A stretch of DNA of 64,000 nt from Pseudomonadota bacterium (GTDB taxonomy: Bacteria; Pseudomonadota; Alphaproteobacteria; Sphingomonadales; Sphingomonadaceae), in assembly GCA_023417515.1 (NCBI GenBank), contig JAEZFL010000058.1:1-64000 (forward strand), given 5' to 3'. A program made the position numbers and the translations under genes. Below, in pieces: positions 46,343 through 55,691 of this stretch (its first letter is position 1; each line of letters starts with the position of its first letter). The notes under the pieces were generated by a model. The model made no database searches. It was not told the origin of the DNA and saw nothing but the letters and a program-made list of their open reading frames with translations.

Positions 46343-46639
46343 TTACGACCGCAGCTTCGCGAACACGCCCTGCAGCTGCATGGCGTTGGACATGTCGCCC
46401 TCGACCTTCAATTTGCCCTGCATGAAGGCGGTCATGCCGTCGAGGCTGCCGTCGAACATCGCCTTCCAGTCGTCGTTCGACGCCTTCAGAGTGGTGTCGG
46501 CAGGGCCGTCCTCCTCCGTCGCCTGGCCCGCCTGGCCGTCGAGCATGATGGCACCGTCGTCGAAGGCGAGCTTGACGCGCTTGCCCGGAAGCCAGGCCTG
46601 CGCCTCGTTCATCTTCGCCACCGCTTCGCTCCGGGTCAT
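46343..46639 (-). CDS. SCP2 sterol-binding-domain protein
   Basis: 98 residues. Small lipid-binding fold: VKLAFDDGAIMLDG, then DTTLKASNDDWKAMFDGSLD, MTAFMQGKLKVEGDMSNAM and the terminal hydrophobic LQGVFAKL. These are the SCP2 hallmarks, notably GKLKVEGD. Probably carries lipids or acyl-CoA in the cytoplasm. AGGAGA lies 9 bases before ATG 46639; an upstream in-frame ATG (46711) adds an unconserved 24 residues. Confidence 0.88.
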   Translation of the reverse strand: MTRSEAVAKMNEAQAWLPGKRVKLAFDDGAIMLDGQAGQATEEDGPADTTLKASNDDWKAMFDGSLDGMTAFMQGKLKVEGDMSNAMQLQGVFAKLRS

Positions 46640-46791
46640 GTGTCCGCTCTCCTGTGATTGGTTTTGCCCCTCACCCCTAAACGGGCGCTCCGACCGGTCA
46701 AGGGCTGACACTCATGTCAGTATCGTTCAGCCCCGCGACAGACTGGCTCGGCGATCAGCTCGTCACGTTCGCGTAACGAGAGAGGGGGTCG

Positions 46792-47484
46792 ATGCGGGTG
46801 AAGCTGTTGATCATGGGGGCGCTGGCCGTGACGGCGCTGGCCGGCTGCGTGGGTGATTCGCGGATCGCGATGCCCGCCGACCTGCAGGCGCGCACCGAGC
46901 GGCTCGAGATCGCCGGCATGGGCTATGGCGAGCGCGGCGATTTCACCCTCGGTTCCTCGAACGGCCGATTCACCCGGCTATCTCTTCAGACCGGCGACGG
47001 CTTCGTCGTCGACAATGTCGGGCGCGGAAGCTTCGTCATCGCCGGCCCGGAGCTGGGCGGCCGGGTGAGTGCGACCTGCGGCTTCCATGAGCGCGAGCTC
47101 GACCTGGGCGTCGTGGTCGCGACCCGGGACCGGCTCGCTTATGGCTGCGACTTCGAGCGCGACGGCCTGCCGCTATCCGGCGGCTTGCTCCTCGCGGAGG
47201 TGCCCACGTCCCGTGGCGTCCTGGCCGGCCGGACCCGCGCCGGTGAGCTGCGCATCGGCGACCTGCGCATCGGCATCCGGGCCATCCACGACATGGTCGG
47301 CACGCGGCTGCCGAGCGGGACTCCGCTGGGCTACGCGTTCGATATCGACGGCCGCCAGATCGGAGCGGTCGACCTCAACGGCGGCGACAAGACGGTCTAT
47401 GCGCCGCGCGCGCCCGGCGCGGAGCGCGAGGCGGTGCTGATGGCGAGCCTCGCGCTGTCGATCTTCTGGGATCCGGGCGCCTAG
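46792..47484 (+). CDS. Predicted lipoprotein with beta-rich domain
   Basis: 230 residues. Signal with lipobox ALAGC (Cys19). The mature protein is mostly beta strands: ERLEIAGMGYGERGDFTLGS, FVIAGPELGGRVSATCGFHE, LGVVVATRDRLAYGCDFERD, then IGIRAIHDMVGTRLPSGTPL and GYAFDIDG. Two Cys in the middle may pair. No family recognised. ATG 46792 is preceded by AGAGAGGGGGTCG. Stand-alone gene ahead of the TPP enzyme (37-base gap). Confidence 0.75.
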   Translation: MRVKLLIMGALAVTALAGCVGDSRIAMPADLQARTERLEIAGMGYGERGDFTLGSSNGRFTRLSLQTGDGFVVDNVGRGSFVIAGPELGGRVSATCGFHERELDLGVVVATRDRLAYGCDFERDGLPLSGGLLLAEVPTSRGVLAGRTRAGELRIGDLRIGIRAIHDMVGTRLPSGTPLGYAFDIDGRQIGAVDLNGGDKTVYAPRAPGAEREAVLMASLALSIFWDPGA

Positions 47485-47521
47485 CTGGAATATCGCCGCG
47501 GGTGCCGCTAGGCGGTCGCCC

Positions 47522-49183
47522 ATGACCAGCAAGCGCACCGGCGGCCGAATCCTCGTCGACCAACTCCTCATCCAGGGCTGCGACCGCATCTTCACGGTGC
47601 CGGGCGAGAGCTTCCTCGCGGTGCTCGACGCGCTCCACGACACGCCCGAGATCGACCTCGTCGTGTGCCGCCAGGAAGGTGGCGTCGCCTATATGGCCGA
47701 TGCCGACGCGCGCCTCACCGGCCGGCCGGGAATCGCCTTCGTCACGCGCGGGCCGGGCGCCACCAATGCCTGTGTCGGAGTCCATGTCGCGCGCCAGGAT
47801 TCGACTCCGATGATCCTGTTCATCGGCGACGTCGCCCGCGGCGACCGCGACCGCGAAGGCTTCCAGGAGGTCGATTTCGGGATGATGTTCGCGCCGCTCG
47901 CCAAATGGGTGGCGCGGATCGAGGACGCCGCGCGAATCCCCGAATATGTCGCGCGCGCCTGGAGCACCGCTCTGTCGGGCCGCCCCGGCCCAGTGGTGCT
48001 GGTGCTCCCCGAGGACATGCTGACCGACAGCGTCGAGGCGATCGATCGGCCGGCCGTGCCGCGTGCCGCCCAGGCTGCCGACCCGCTCGCCGTCGCCGCG
48101 ATGATGGATCTGCTCAAGGACGCCGCGGCCCCGATTGCCATCGTCGGCGGCGCCGGCTGGTGCCGCGGCACGGCGGCGCCCTTCGCCGAATGGGCCGAGC
48201 GCATCGGCCTCCCGGTCGCCGGCGCCTTCCGCCGCCAGGATTCGATTCCCAACGACAGCCCGGTCTGGGCCGGCAATCTCGGCTACGGTCCCAATCCCAA
48301 GCTGGTCCAGCGCGTGAAGGACGCCGACCTGGTCATCGCCGTAGGCGCCCGTCTCGGCGAGGCGACCACCGACGGCTACCAGCTGATCACACCCGACCAT
48401 CCCGAACAGAAGCTCGTCCATGTCCATCCCGACCCGGCGGAGCTCGGCCGGGTCTATCGCACCGACCTTCCGATCTGCGCCGACGTCAAGGAATTCGCCG
48501 AGCTGTGCGCCGCCTGGGACGACGACGTCATCCATTTCGATGCGGGCGCGCAGGCCCATGCCGAGTGGCTGGCCTGGTCGACGCCAAAGCCCAACGACAC
48601 GCCGCTCGACATGGGCCAGGCCGTGCTCGCGCTGCGCGACGCGCTCCCGGCAGACACGATCGTGTGCAACGGAGCGGGCAATTTCTCCGCCTGGTTCCAC
48701 CGCTTCTGGCATTATTCCGGCTGCCCGAGCCAGCTCGCTCCGACCAACGGCTCGATGGGCTACGGCCTGCCCGCCGCGGTCGCCGCAGCGATCCGGGCGC
48801 CCGACCGCCAGGTGCTGTGCGCGGCCGGGGACGGGGACTTCCTGATGAACGGCCAGGAGCTCGCGACCGCGGTGGCACAGGGCGTCGGCAACCTCCTGAT
48901 CCTCGTTGTCGACAATGGCAGCTACGGCACCATCCGAATGCACCAGGAGCGCGAATATCCCGAGCGCCTGAGCGGAACGACCCTGGTCAATCCCGACTTC
49001 GCCGCCCTCGCCCGAGCCTATGGCGCCTGGGCAGCGACGGTCGAGCGCACCGAGGATTTCGCCGGCGTTCTGCAGGACGCGCTGGCGCAGAAAGGCGTCC
49101 GCCTCCTCCACCTCAAGACCGACTTGGAGCAGATCACCCCGGCCCTCACGGTCACCGACCTGAGGACGCGCGCGAAGGCCTAA
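47522..49183 (+). CDS. Thiamine pyrophosphate-dependent enzyme, acetolactate synthase-like
   Basis: 553 residues with the three ALS/POX domains. N-terminal Pyr domain: GCDRIFTVPGESFLAVLDAL, VCRQEGGVAYMAD with the activating Glu52, RGPGATNA. Middle domain: VGARLGEATTDGYQL. C-terminal PP domain: the Mg-TPP motif AAGDGDFLMNGQELATAV to VVDNGSYG. FAD or quinone residues of ALS or pyruvate oxidase are not clear, and no regulatory small subunit follows, so it is probably a decarboxylase or carboligase other than anabolic ALS. Its stop overlaps the convergent GGDEF gene by 4 bases. Confidence 0.9.
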   Translation: MTSKRTGGRILVDQLLIQGCDRIFTVPGESFLAVLDALHDTPEIDLVVCRQEGGVAYMADADARLTGRPGIAFVTRGPGATNACVGVHVARQDSTPMILFIGDVARGDRDREGFQEVDFGMMFAPLAKWVARIEDAARIPEYVARAWSTALSGRPGPVVLVLPEDMLTDSVEAIDRPAVPRAAQAADPLAVAAMMDLLKDAAAPIAIVGGAGWCRGTAAPFAEWAERIGLPVAGAFRRQDSIPNDSPVWAGNLGYGPNPKLVQRVKDADLVIAVGARLGEATTDGYQLITPDHPEQKLVHVHPDPAELGRVYRTDLPICADVKEFAELCAAWDDDVIHFDAGAQAHAEWLAWSTPKPNDTPLDMGQAVLALRDALPADTIVCNGAGNFSAWFHRFWHYSGCPSQLAPTNGSMGYGLPAAVAAAIRAPDRQVLCAAGDGDFLMNGQELATAVAQGVGNLLILVVDNGSYGTIRMHQEREYPERLSGTTLVNPDFAALARAYGAWAATVERTEDFAGVLQDALAQKGVRLLHLKTDLEQITPALTVTDLRTRAKA

Positions 49184-51240
49184 CGGCGCAGGATCGAGGG
49201 ACGCTGGGGCCGCGGGTTGAGCGCCGCGAGGTTGAGCGGCTCGGCCAGGTCGATTCCGGCCTTGCCTTCACGGACCCAGCGTATGATTCCACGCACGGTC
49301 GGCCCCTCCGCAATGTCCACCACGACCGCCTGGTCCGCCTCGATCAGCAGCTGGAATCCGTCGATCATCAAGCCACGCGCCGAGATGTCGCGGATTCGCA
49401 CCTGGTCGCTTGCTCCCCCGGCCCGAAGGGTCGCGGAACGAAGCAGCTTCTGGCGCGACGGCCGGCTCACCTTCAGGCCGACCGCCTTGGCCTCGCCCGA
49501 CGCCGCGAGCTGCCCCGGCACCTCGGATGGCGGCACCGCCTTGCCATAGACGAAGCCCTGGATATGCGAGCAGCCGAGTTCGGTGATCAGCGCGATCTCG
49601 TCCTGAGTCTCGACACCTTCCGCGGTCGTCTCCAGCTTCAGGGTCTCGGCGATCGCCACCACCGCCTTGATGATCGCGACGTTGCGCGGGTCGTGCCGCG
49701 CGCCCTTCACGAAGCCCTGGTCGATCTTGACCTTGTCGAACGGCGCCTTCTTCAAATAAGCGAGCGAGGAATAGCCGGTGCCGAAATCGTCGAGCACCAG
49801 CCGCACGCCCGCGCGTTTCAAGGTCTGCAGCATGCTCGCCGTGGTCTCGTCACCGTTGAGGAACACGCCCTCGGTGATCTCCAGCTCGAGCCGGTCAGGA
49901 TCGAGACCCGACTGAGCGAGCGCGTTGGTGACGATCGCGGGCAGGCTCGGCTTCAGGAACTGAACCGGCGATACGTTGACCGCGATCCGGGCCGACGTCG
50001 GCCATGCAGCGGCCTCGGCGCAGGCGGTGCGCAGAACCCATTCGCCGATCGAGTTGATGAGGCCCGAATCCTCGGCGATCGGGATGAACTCCTCCGGCGA
50101 AATCGGCCCTTGCGTGGGGTGGTCCCAACGGATCAGCGCCTCATAGCCGACGACCTGCTTGGACGCGGTGCTGATCACCGGCTGATAGACCAGCCGGAAC
50201 TGGCCGCTGTCGCGGGCGATCCGGAGGTCGTCCTCCATCGTCTTGCGGGTCTGCGCCTCGGTCAGCAGCTCGGTCTGGAAGAAACAATGGCTGCCCCGCC
50301 CGGCTGCCTTCGCGGCGTAGAGCGCGAGGTCGGCGTTGCGCACCAGGGTCTCCGGGTCGCCGGCATGGTCTGGCGCGATCGCAACTCCGATCGAGCAGCC
50401 GATCGACAGGTTGGCGCCGTTGATGAAATAGGGCTGCGATAGCGCCAGGATGATCGCGTCGGCGAGCCGCTGGAGCTGCTTTTCGTTGTTGAACTTGGAC
50501 AGGATGACCTGGAACTCGTCGCCGCCGAGGCGGCCGACCAGGCCGATGTCGCCGACCGTGCGCTCCAGCCGCTGCGCGACGATCTTGAGCAGCTGGTCGC
50601 CGGTCTGGTGGCCGAGCGTGTCGTTGACCGCCTTGAACCGGTCGAGATCGAGCATGAACAGGGCGACCGGGCGGTTGGAGATCTCGAGCTGCGAGATCAT
50701 CTGGTCGAGCTGGTTGCGCATCCGGGCCCGGTTGGCGAGCCCGGTCAGCGAATCGAACAAGGCGAGCCGTTTGATCTCCGCGTCGGAACGGCGCTCGGCC
50801 GTGAGGTCGGTGCCGTAGCCTGAAAAGCCCCGGAACTGGCCGAACTCGTCGACCAGCGGGCGGCCCCAGATGCACCAGATGCGGTCGGCCGGCCCGCCCG
50901 CGGCGCGGACCTCGAAATTGGTGAAGGACGTGCGCGCGTTGAGATGGAAGTTGAGGGTGCGCTCGGAGCCCGACACTTCGCCGCTCATCTCGAGCAGTTC
51001 GGTGAGCGGTCGGCCGAGCGGCCCGTCCGCGCCCTCGCCGAGCAAGCGTGCGACCTTCTCGGAAATGTAGGTGAGCCGACCGGTCCGGTCGGTTCGCCAG
51101 AACCAGCCGCTGCCCTGAGCCTCGAAGCTGCGCACCAGCTGGACGGCGAGGTCGTCGCCCAGCTCGAAGCTCGGCTGATCGTTCGGCTCGCCCGCGCGGG
51201 CGTTCCGCAATCCGCTGACCAAACGCGACTTCAGGTTCAT
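49180..51240 (-). CDS. PAS-GGDEF-EAL-PilZ c-di-GMP signalling protein
   Basis: 686 residues, no membrane helix. A PAS sensor (about 35-150) comes first. Then a diguanylate cyclase domain with intact GGDEF (239-243; LVGRLGGDEFQVIL), a complete EAL phosphodiesterase domain (YEALIRWDHP at 366-375, DDFGTGYSSLAYLK, VAIAETLKLETTAEGVET), and a C-terminal PilZ-like domain (about 612-680; RIRDISARGLMIDG, DxSxxG motif). Both catalytic domains look active, so net activity depends on the sensor or the PilZ read-out. Cytoplasmic. The 234-base gap to CsbD shows no other gene. Confidence 0.93.
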   Translation of the reverse strand: MNLKSRLVSGLRNARAGEPNDQPSFELGDDLAVQLVRSFEAQGSGWFWRTDRTGRLTYISEKVARLLGEGADGPLGRPLTELLEMSGEVSGSERTLNFHLNARTSFTNFEVRAAGGPADRIWCIWGRPLVDEFGQFRGFSGYGTDLTAERRSDAEIKRLALFDSLTGLANRARMRNQLDQMISQLEISNRPVALFMLDLDRFKAVNDTLGHQTGDQLLKIVAQRLERTVGDIGLVGRLGGDEFQVILSKFNNEKQLQRLADAIILALSQPYFINGANLSIGCSIGVAIAPDHAGDPETLVRNADLALYAAKAAGRGSHCFFQTELLTEAQTRKTMEDDLRIARDSGQFRLVYQPVISTASKQVVGYEALIRWDHPTQGPISPEEFIPIAEDSGLINSIGEWVLRTACAEAAAWPTSARIAVNVSPVQFLKPSLPAIVTNALAQSGLDPDRLELEITEGVFLNGDETTASMLQTLKRAGVRLVLDDFGTGYSSLAYLKKAPFDKVKIDQGFVKGARHDPRNVAIIKAVVAIAETLKLETTAEGVETQDEIALITELGCSHIQGFVYGKAVPPSEVPGQLAASGEAKAVGLKVSRPSRQKLLRSATLRAGGASDQVRIRDISARGLMIDGFQLLIEADQAVVVDIAEGPTVRGIIRWVREGKAGIDLAEPLNLAALNPRPQRPSILRR

Positions 51241-51474
51241 CCCGCGGTTCCCGGCAAGTCCCGCGGAGAGCGGCGACCATCCTGACTAGCTTCCAGAGCC
51301 CGCACGAGGCCCATAGGCAAGGCTGCTAGCAGCCCGCTCCTTACGGTTCGTTAAATGGCCTCGGAGCGCGCCTGCAATGATCATCCCCGCGAGCAGACAT
51401 CCAGCCGCCTTTCTCCTGTGAGTCAAAGCTGGATTTCCGCGTCGCGGGGACGGGGAGGACGATCGCGAGCGAGC

Positions 51475-51645
51475 CTAGATGTCGTCGCCGAGCATCCCTT
51501 TCACCTTGCCCTTGAACTGCTCGCCCTTGCCTTTCAGCTCCTGCGCCGCGCCCTCGTCGCGGGTCGCCGGATTGGCGCTCTGCTGCTTCAGCTTGCCCGC
51601 CGCCTCGTTGACATTGCCTTTGATCTTGTCGCCAAGCTCACCCAT
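51475..51645 (-). CDS. CsbD-family stress-response protein
   Basis: 56 residues. MGELGDKIKGNVNEAAGKLK and a second repeat of the same type (QELKGKGEQFKGKVKGML) give the Lys/Gly-rich helical pattern of CsbD, a general-stress protein of unknown biochemistry. GGAG lies 7 bases before the ATG. Small size and lysine-rich helices are typical. Separated from the erythromycin esterase gene by 75 bases. Confidence 0.88.
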   Translation of the reverse strand: MGELGDKIKGNVNEAAGKLKQQSANPATRDEGAAQELKGKGEQFKGKVKGMLGDDI

Positions 51646-51720
51646 CGTTCATCTCCATTTGTGCCGACCGTGCCGGCGTCTGCGATGAGAACGAATCCGG
51701 GTTGGGGCCGTTCCGAGCCG

Positions 51721-52995
51721 TCACAGCCCGAACGGCCACATGTCATCCTCGCCAGTGCGCTCCGGACCGCCGAGCGGGGTGACCGCCCTGGTTTCCTCGA
51801 ACCACACCCAGCCGTCGAACTGGTTGCCGAGCTCCGCCTCGGCATAATGGCTCCAGCGCTCGGTCTCCGGCCGGTAGATGACTCCGATGAAGCGCTCGAG
51901 CCGCGACTCCAGCGTCGCCTCGGGCGGATCGCGCAGGTCGAGGAGAAAGCGCGGCTCGCCGGTCTCGAAGCTCAGTCGCTCCCAGCTGCCGGGCAGCGAC
52001 GGACGCACCGTCTTCACCTGCATCGGCTCGTCCCAGTCGTCCGCTGCCGCGACCGTGCCGGTATGGGTGCCGAAGCCGATCAGCCGCGAGGCGTCGGCGA
52101 ACCGCTCCTTCACGAGCTGGCCGATGTTCACCTCGCCCCGCACCTGGCCCATGTCGGTGTGCGCGGCATTGCCGATATGGCTGTTGTGCGCCCACACCAC
52201 CGCCCTGGCGCCCTCCCCGCCGGCGTCGAGCAGCTGGCACAATGTCTCGAACATATGGGTGTCGCGCAGATTCCAGCTCTCCGCGGAGCCGTGATACATG
52301 GCGCGATAATAGGCCTCGGCATTGGCGACGAGCCGCGCATTGGCCGCGGCGTCGAGCCATTCCATGCCGTCCTTGTAGCTATACTCCATGCGATTGTTCT
52401 GGAGGTCGCGAAGCATCGCCAGGACCTGCTTCTCACAGCGCGCATAGCCCTCGCTCAAAGCGGTGGCACCATAGGCGGCCGGGTTGCGGCTGTAGGGCTG
52501 GAGGCAGGCATAGCGCGCCCGTGCGATCTCCGAAGCCTCGGGATCGACGTCCTTCAGATAGTCGATCACCGCCCGCATCGACCCGCTGAGATTGTAGAGG
52601 TCGAGGCCGTAAAAGCCCGCCTGCTCCTTCTCCGCGCGTCCCTCATTCCACTGGCGGAGCCAGCGCACGAAGCCGTCGACCTCCGCGTTGCGCCACATCC
52701 AGGTCGGGAAGCGCTGGAACGCCGCCTCCTCGCCGTCGCGGCGCGGACGGTGGCGGACCAAGCGATCGATGTTCGCAGCGTCCGGCCAGTCCGCCTCGAC
52801 CGCGACGATATTGAAACCGTGCCGCTCGATCAGCCGCCGGGTGATCGAGGCGCGGGCGCGGTAGAACTCGCTGGTGCCGTGGCTGGCCTCGCCGAGCAGG
52901 ATCGCTCGAGCGTCGCCATAGCGGTCGAACGCCTCGGCGAAGGCGGGGTCGCCGATTTCGGGAAGCGGCTCCACCAGGCTCGTGAACGCATTCAT
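51721..52995 (-). CDS. Erythromycin esterase-family hydrolase
   Basis: 424 residues. The family uses a conserved Glu/His pair: LLGEASHGTSEFYRARA (about 34-50) and VAVEADWPDAANIDRLV, with a later VVWAHNSHIGNAAHTDMG and IGFGTHTGTVAAA. Members include macrolide esterases but also chromosomal proteins with unknown substrates; typical here is linkage to pcm. Its ATG overlaps the pcm stop by 4 bases. Resistance should not be assumed. Confidence 0.9.
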   Translation of the reverse strand: MNAFTSLVEPLPEIGDPAFAEAFDRYGDARAILLGEASHGTSEFYRARASITRRLIERHGFNIVAVEADWPDAANIDRLVRHRPRRDGEEAAFQRFPTWMWRNAEVDGFVRWLRQWNEGRAEKEQAGFYGLDLYNLSGSMRAVIDYLKDVDPEASEIARARYACLQPYSRNPAAYGATALSEGYARCEKQVLAMLRDLQNNRMEYSYKDGMEWLDAAANARLVANAEAYYRAMYHGSAESWNLRDTHMFETLCQLLDAGGEGARAVVWAHNSHIGNAAHTDMGQVRGEVNIGQLVKERFADASRLIGFGTHTGTVAAADDWDEPMQVKTVRPSLPGSWERLSFETGEPRFLLDLRDPPEATLESRLERFIGVIYRPETERWSHYAEAELGNQFDGWVWFEETRAVTPLGGPERTGEDDMWPFGL

Positions 52996-53648
52996 GGCCG
53001 ATCCTCCGGCCAGCCCTGCGCGCCGATCAGCGGCACGAAGCGCACTGCGTCCAACTCCTCGCGCTCGAAACGCTCGCCGCGGCGCCGTACCCGCACCAAC
53101 CGCTGAGCGCCGCTGGGCGCCCCCACCGGCATGACCAGGATTCCGTCGTACGCGAGTTGGTCGAGCAGCGCCTCCGGCACCTCCCGCCCGGCCGCCGCCG
53201 CGAGGATCGCGTCGTAAGGCGCCTCCTCGGGGAAGCCGAGCGTCCCGTCCCCCTCGACGACCCGCACGTTTCGATAGCCCAGCCGCTCCATCCGCTCGCG
53301 CGCGATCCGCGCAAGCTCCGGATGCCGCTCGATCGCCACCACCGCATCGGCGATCCGCCCGAGGATCGCGGCGGCGTAGCCCGACCCCGCGCCCACCTCG
53401 AGAACGCGCTGCCCCGGCCGCACCCGGGCGGCGTCGATCATGAAGGCAACGATATAGGGTTGTGAGATGGTCTGCCCCGCCTCGATCGGCAGCGGCCGGT
53501 CCTCATAGGCCTCGCCGGCGAGGTCCGGCGCGACGAACAGCTCGCGCGGCACCTCTCGGAAGGCGTCGAGCAGGGACTCGCCGACCAGACCCCGGCCGGC
53601 GATCTGCTGCGCCACCATCCGCTCGCGAAGGGCGCGGAAATCTGGCAT
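52992..53648 (-). CDS. pcm: Protein-L-isoaspartate O-methyltransferase
   Basis: 218 residues. Repairs isoaspartyl residues in aged proteins. Motifs: RERMVAQQIAGRG, PRELFVAPDLAGEAYEDRPL then PIEAGQTISQPYIVAFM, SAM motif VLEVGAGSGYAAAIL, VAIERHPELA and NVRVVEGDGTLGFPEEAPYD. AGGAGAAAGG precedes ATG 53648. Start of the pcm-erythromycin esterase unit; divergent from the methyltransferase gene. Confidence 0.95.
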   Translation of the reverse strand: MPDFRALRERMVAQQIAGRGLVGESLLDAFREVPRELFVAPDLAGEAYEDRPLPIEAGQTISQPYIVAFMIDAARVRPGQRVLEVGAGSGYAAAILGRIADAVVAIERHPELARIARERMERLGYRNVRVVEGDGTLGFPEEAPYDAILAAAAGREVPEALLDQLAYDGILVMPVGAPSGAQRLVRVRRRGERFEREELDAVRFVPLIGAQGWPEDRP

Positions 53649-53710
53649 TCCTTTCTCCTGCCGCGGCTGTAACCGACACTCGCCGCCGCCGTTCCGAGAG
53701 GGAGGTGACC

Positions 53711-54526
53711 ATGGCATCCAGCGACAGCGCCTTTTCAGGCTCGATCCCAGCAATCTACGACCGCTGCCTCGGCCCGATGTTGTTCGAGCCCTATGCCCGC
53801 GATCTCGCCCGGCGCGCCGCCGCCATTCACCCCAGGAACCTGGTCGAAACGGCAGCGGGAACCGGAATCGTCACCGCCGCCCTCGCCCAGGCCCTTCCGG
53901 AGACCGACATCGTCGCCACCGACCTCAACCAGGCGATGCTCGACGTGGCGGCCTGGCGGATCTCGTCGCCGCGAGTCGCCTTCCGGGCCGCCGACGCGCA
54001 ATCGCTTCCCTTCCCCGACGCAAGCTTCGATGCAGCGATATGCCAGTTCGGGGTGATGTTCTTCCCCGACCGGGTCGGGGCTTATCGCGAGGCGCGCCGG
54101 GTCATGAGCGCGGGCGGTACCTTCATCTTCAACGTGTGGGACAGCCTCGACCGCAACCCTGCGTCGAAGGCGATGGCGGAGGCGATGCGAGAGGTCTTCC
54201 CCGACGATCCTCCCTCTTTCATCCAGCGCGTGCCGTTCGGATATCACGACACGGACCGAATCGGGGCCGACCTTCGTGCCGCCGGGTTCGACGACATCTC
54301 CTTCGAGACGGTCGTTCTGCCCAGCCGCGCTCCCTCTGCCCGCGAAGCCGCGATCGGGATGTGCCAGGGCAGCCCGTTGCGGGCCGAGATCGAGGCGCGT
54401 GACGCCGCTAGGCTCGACTCGGCAGTAGAAGCCGCCGCGAAGGCGCTCGAGCGCCTTTCAGGCCCCGCCCTAGACGTCGAAATGTCGGCTCACGTCGTCA
54501 CGGCGAGAGCGCCAGCGCCGTCCTAG
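53711..54526 (+). CDS. Class I SAM-dependent methyltransferase (UbiE-like)
   Basis: 271 residues. SAM-binding motif [18 protein letters not shown] ([11 protein letters not shown]), acidic loop [34 protein letters not shown] then [17 protein letters not shown]. This Methyltransf_11 layout fits small-molecule or quinone-type methyltransferases; no more precise assignment. Ideal ribosome site GGAGGTGACC before the ATG. Its 3' end overlaps the convergent thiG by 4 bases. Confidence 0.88.
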   Translation: MASSDSAFSGSIPAIYDRCLGPMLFEPYARDLARRAAAIHPRNLVETAAGTGIVTAALAQALPETDIVATDLNQAMLDVAAWRISSPRVAFRAADAQSLPFPDASFDAAICQFGVMFFPDRVGAYREARRVMSAGGTFIFNVWDSLDRNPASKAMAEAMREVFPDDPPSFIQRVPFGYHDTDRIGADLRAAGFDDISFETVVLPSRAPSAREAAIGMCQGSPLRAEIEARDAARLDSAVEAAAKALERLSGPALDVEMSAHVVTARAPAPS

Positions 54527-55317
54527 ATCAATCCGGCCAGCGGGCTCGACGGGTCGGCGTAGCGGCGCTGGCCCATGCGCCCGGCGCGGTAGGCCAGACG
54601 GCCGCTTTCGACCGCGGCCTTCATCGCCCGCGCCATCATCACCGGGTCCTTGGCCTCGGCAATCGCGGTGTTCATGAGCACGCCGTCGCAGCCCAGCTCC
54701 ATCGCCACCGCCGCGTCGGACGCCGTGCCGACGCCGGCATCGACCAGCACCGGCACCTTCGCGCCCTCGACGATCAGCCGGATCGTCACCCTGTTCTGGA
54801 TTCCGAGGCCTGAGCCGATCGGCGCGCCGAGCGGCATGATCGCGACCGCGCCGGCTTCCTCGAGCTGCTTCGCGGCGATGGGATCGTCGACGCAATAGAC
54901 CATCGGCTTGAAGCCCTCGGCGACAAGCACCTCGGTCGCCTTCAGGGTCTCGCGCATGTCGGGATAGAGCGTCTTCGCCTCGCCGAGCACTTCGAGCTTC
55001 ACCAGCTCCCAGCCGCCCGCCTCCCGCGCCAGCCGAAGCGTGCGCACGGCGTCGTCGGCCGTGAAGCAGCCGGCCGTGTTGGGCAGATAGGTGAAGCGCT
55101 TGGGATTGATATAATCGGTCAGCAAAGGCTGGTTCGGATCCGAGACATTCACCCGCCGCACCGCGACGGTGACGATCTCGGCCCCCGACGCCTCGAGCGC
55201 CGCGGCATTCTGTTCGAACGACTTGTACTTGCCGGTGCCGACGATGAGCCGGGAGGTGAAGGTGCGCCCCGCGACCGTCCAGGTGTCGGGCGCTTCGATA
55301 TTGCTCAATTCGTTCAT
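54523..55317 (-). CDS. thiG: Thiazole synthase
   Basis: 264 residues. Makes the thiazole phosphate of thiamine from ThiS thiocarboxylate, DXP and dehydroglycine. Motifs: [64 protein letters not shown] (Schiff-base Lys), [16 protein letters not shown] and [23 protein letters not shown] 55317; the preceding in-frame residues come from the repeat. ThiS lies upstream in the same direction, separated by a repeat. Confidence 0.96.
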   Translation of the reverse strand: MNELSNIEAPDTWTVAGRTFTSRLIVGTGKYKSFEQNAAALEASGAEIVTVAVRRVNVSDPNQPLLTDYINPKRFTYLPNTAGCFTADDAVRTLRLAREAGGWELVKLEVLGEAKTLYPDMRETLKATEVLVAEGFKPMVYCVDDPIAAKQLEEAGAVAIMPLGAPIGSGLGIQNRVTIRLIVEGAKVPVLVDAGVGTASDAAVAMELGCDGVLMNTAIAEAKDPVMMARAMKAAVESGRLAYRAGRMGQRRYADPSSPLAGLI

Positions 55318-55327
55318 GGAAAACTCG

Positions 55328-55411
55328 TCATGCCGGGCTTGATCCGGCATCCACCTGCCTTTCGGCGACCGGTCAAGGAAAAGGTGAATCCCGGATCGAG
55401 TCCGGGACGGC
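55328..55411. repeat. Palindromic intergenic repeat, family D
   Basis: TCATGCCGGGCTTGATCCGG + CATCCACC arm, 20-base middle, then AAGGTGAATCCCGGATCGAG + TCCGGGACGG arm. Each arm has its own dyad (ATGCCGG/CCGGCAT; TCCCGGA/TCCGGGA). It lies between thiS and thiG in the same operon. Confidence 0.8.
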
Positions 55412-55425
55412 GAAGGAGCGGTGCT

Positions 55426-55644
55426 TCAGCCGCCCCCCACGAAAGTGACGATCTCGAAATCGTCGCCGTCCGCGACCCTCACCTCGGCGAGCGTCGAGCG
55501 CGGCACGATCTCCAAATTGCGCTCGACCGCGACTTTCTCCGGGACAAGCCCCAGCTCCGCCGCCAGCTGGGCGATGGTGATCCCCTCCGCCACGCGCCGG
55601 TGCTGGCCGTTGACCGTTATCGAAAGGGTACCGTCCGTCGTCAT
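55426..55644 (-). CDS. thiS: Sulfur carrier protein ThiS
   Basis: 72 residues, ubiquitin-like fold ending in the obligatory GlyGly (VTFVGGG). [23 protein letters not shown] and [20 protein letters not shown] are typical. ATG 55644; upstream in-frame codons (to 55692) overlap the divergent aroQ control region. Sulfur donor to ThiG, 109 bases downstream. Confidence 0.93.
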   Translation of the reverse strand: MTTDGTLSITVNGQHRRVAEGITIAQLAAELGLVPEKVAVERNLEIVPRSTLAEVRVADGDDFEIVTFVGGG

Positions 55645-55691
55645 GTCCAAGGCTTTCCACTGCAACAAGTTGGTCATATAGGGCCGCGCCA

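Noticed and set aside
47665..50442. 925-codon open frame on the plus strand
   Set aside because: It runs across the TPP enzyme in another frame and antisense to the GGDEF-EAL protein. Arg/Pro-rich composition is typical of shadow frames in high-GC DNA.
51721..52995. Macrolide resistance gene
   Set aside because: The family name alone does not show activity on macrolides; linkage to pcm suggests a housekeeping hydrolase.
55645..55691. TPP riboswitch before thiS
   Set aside because: The divergent gap is only 47 bases, too short for the aptamer.
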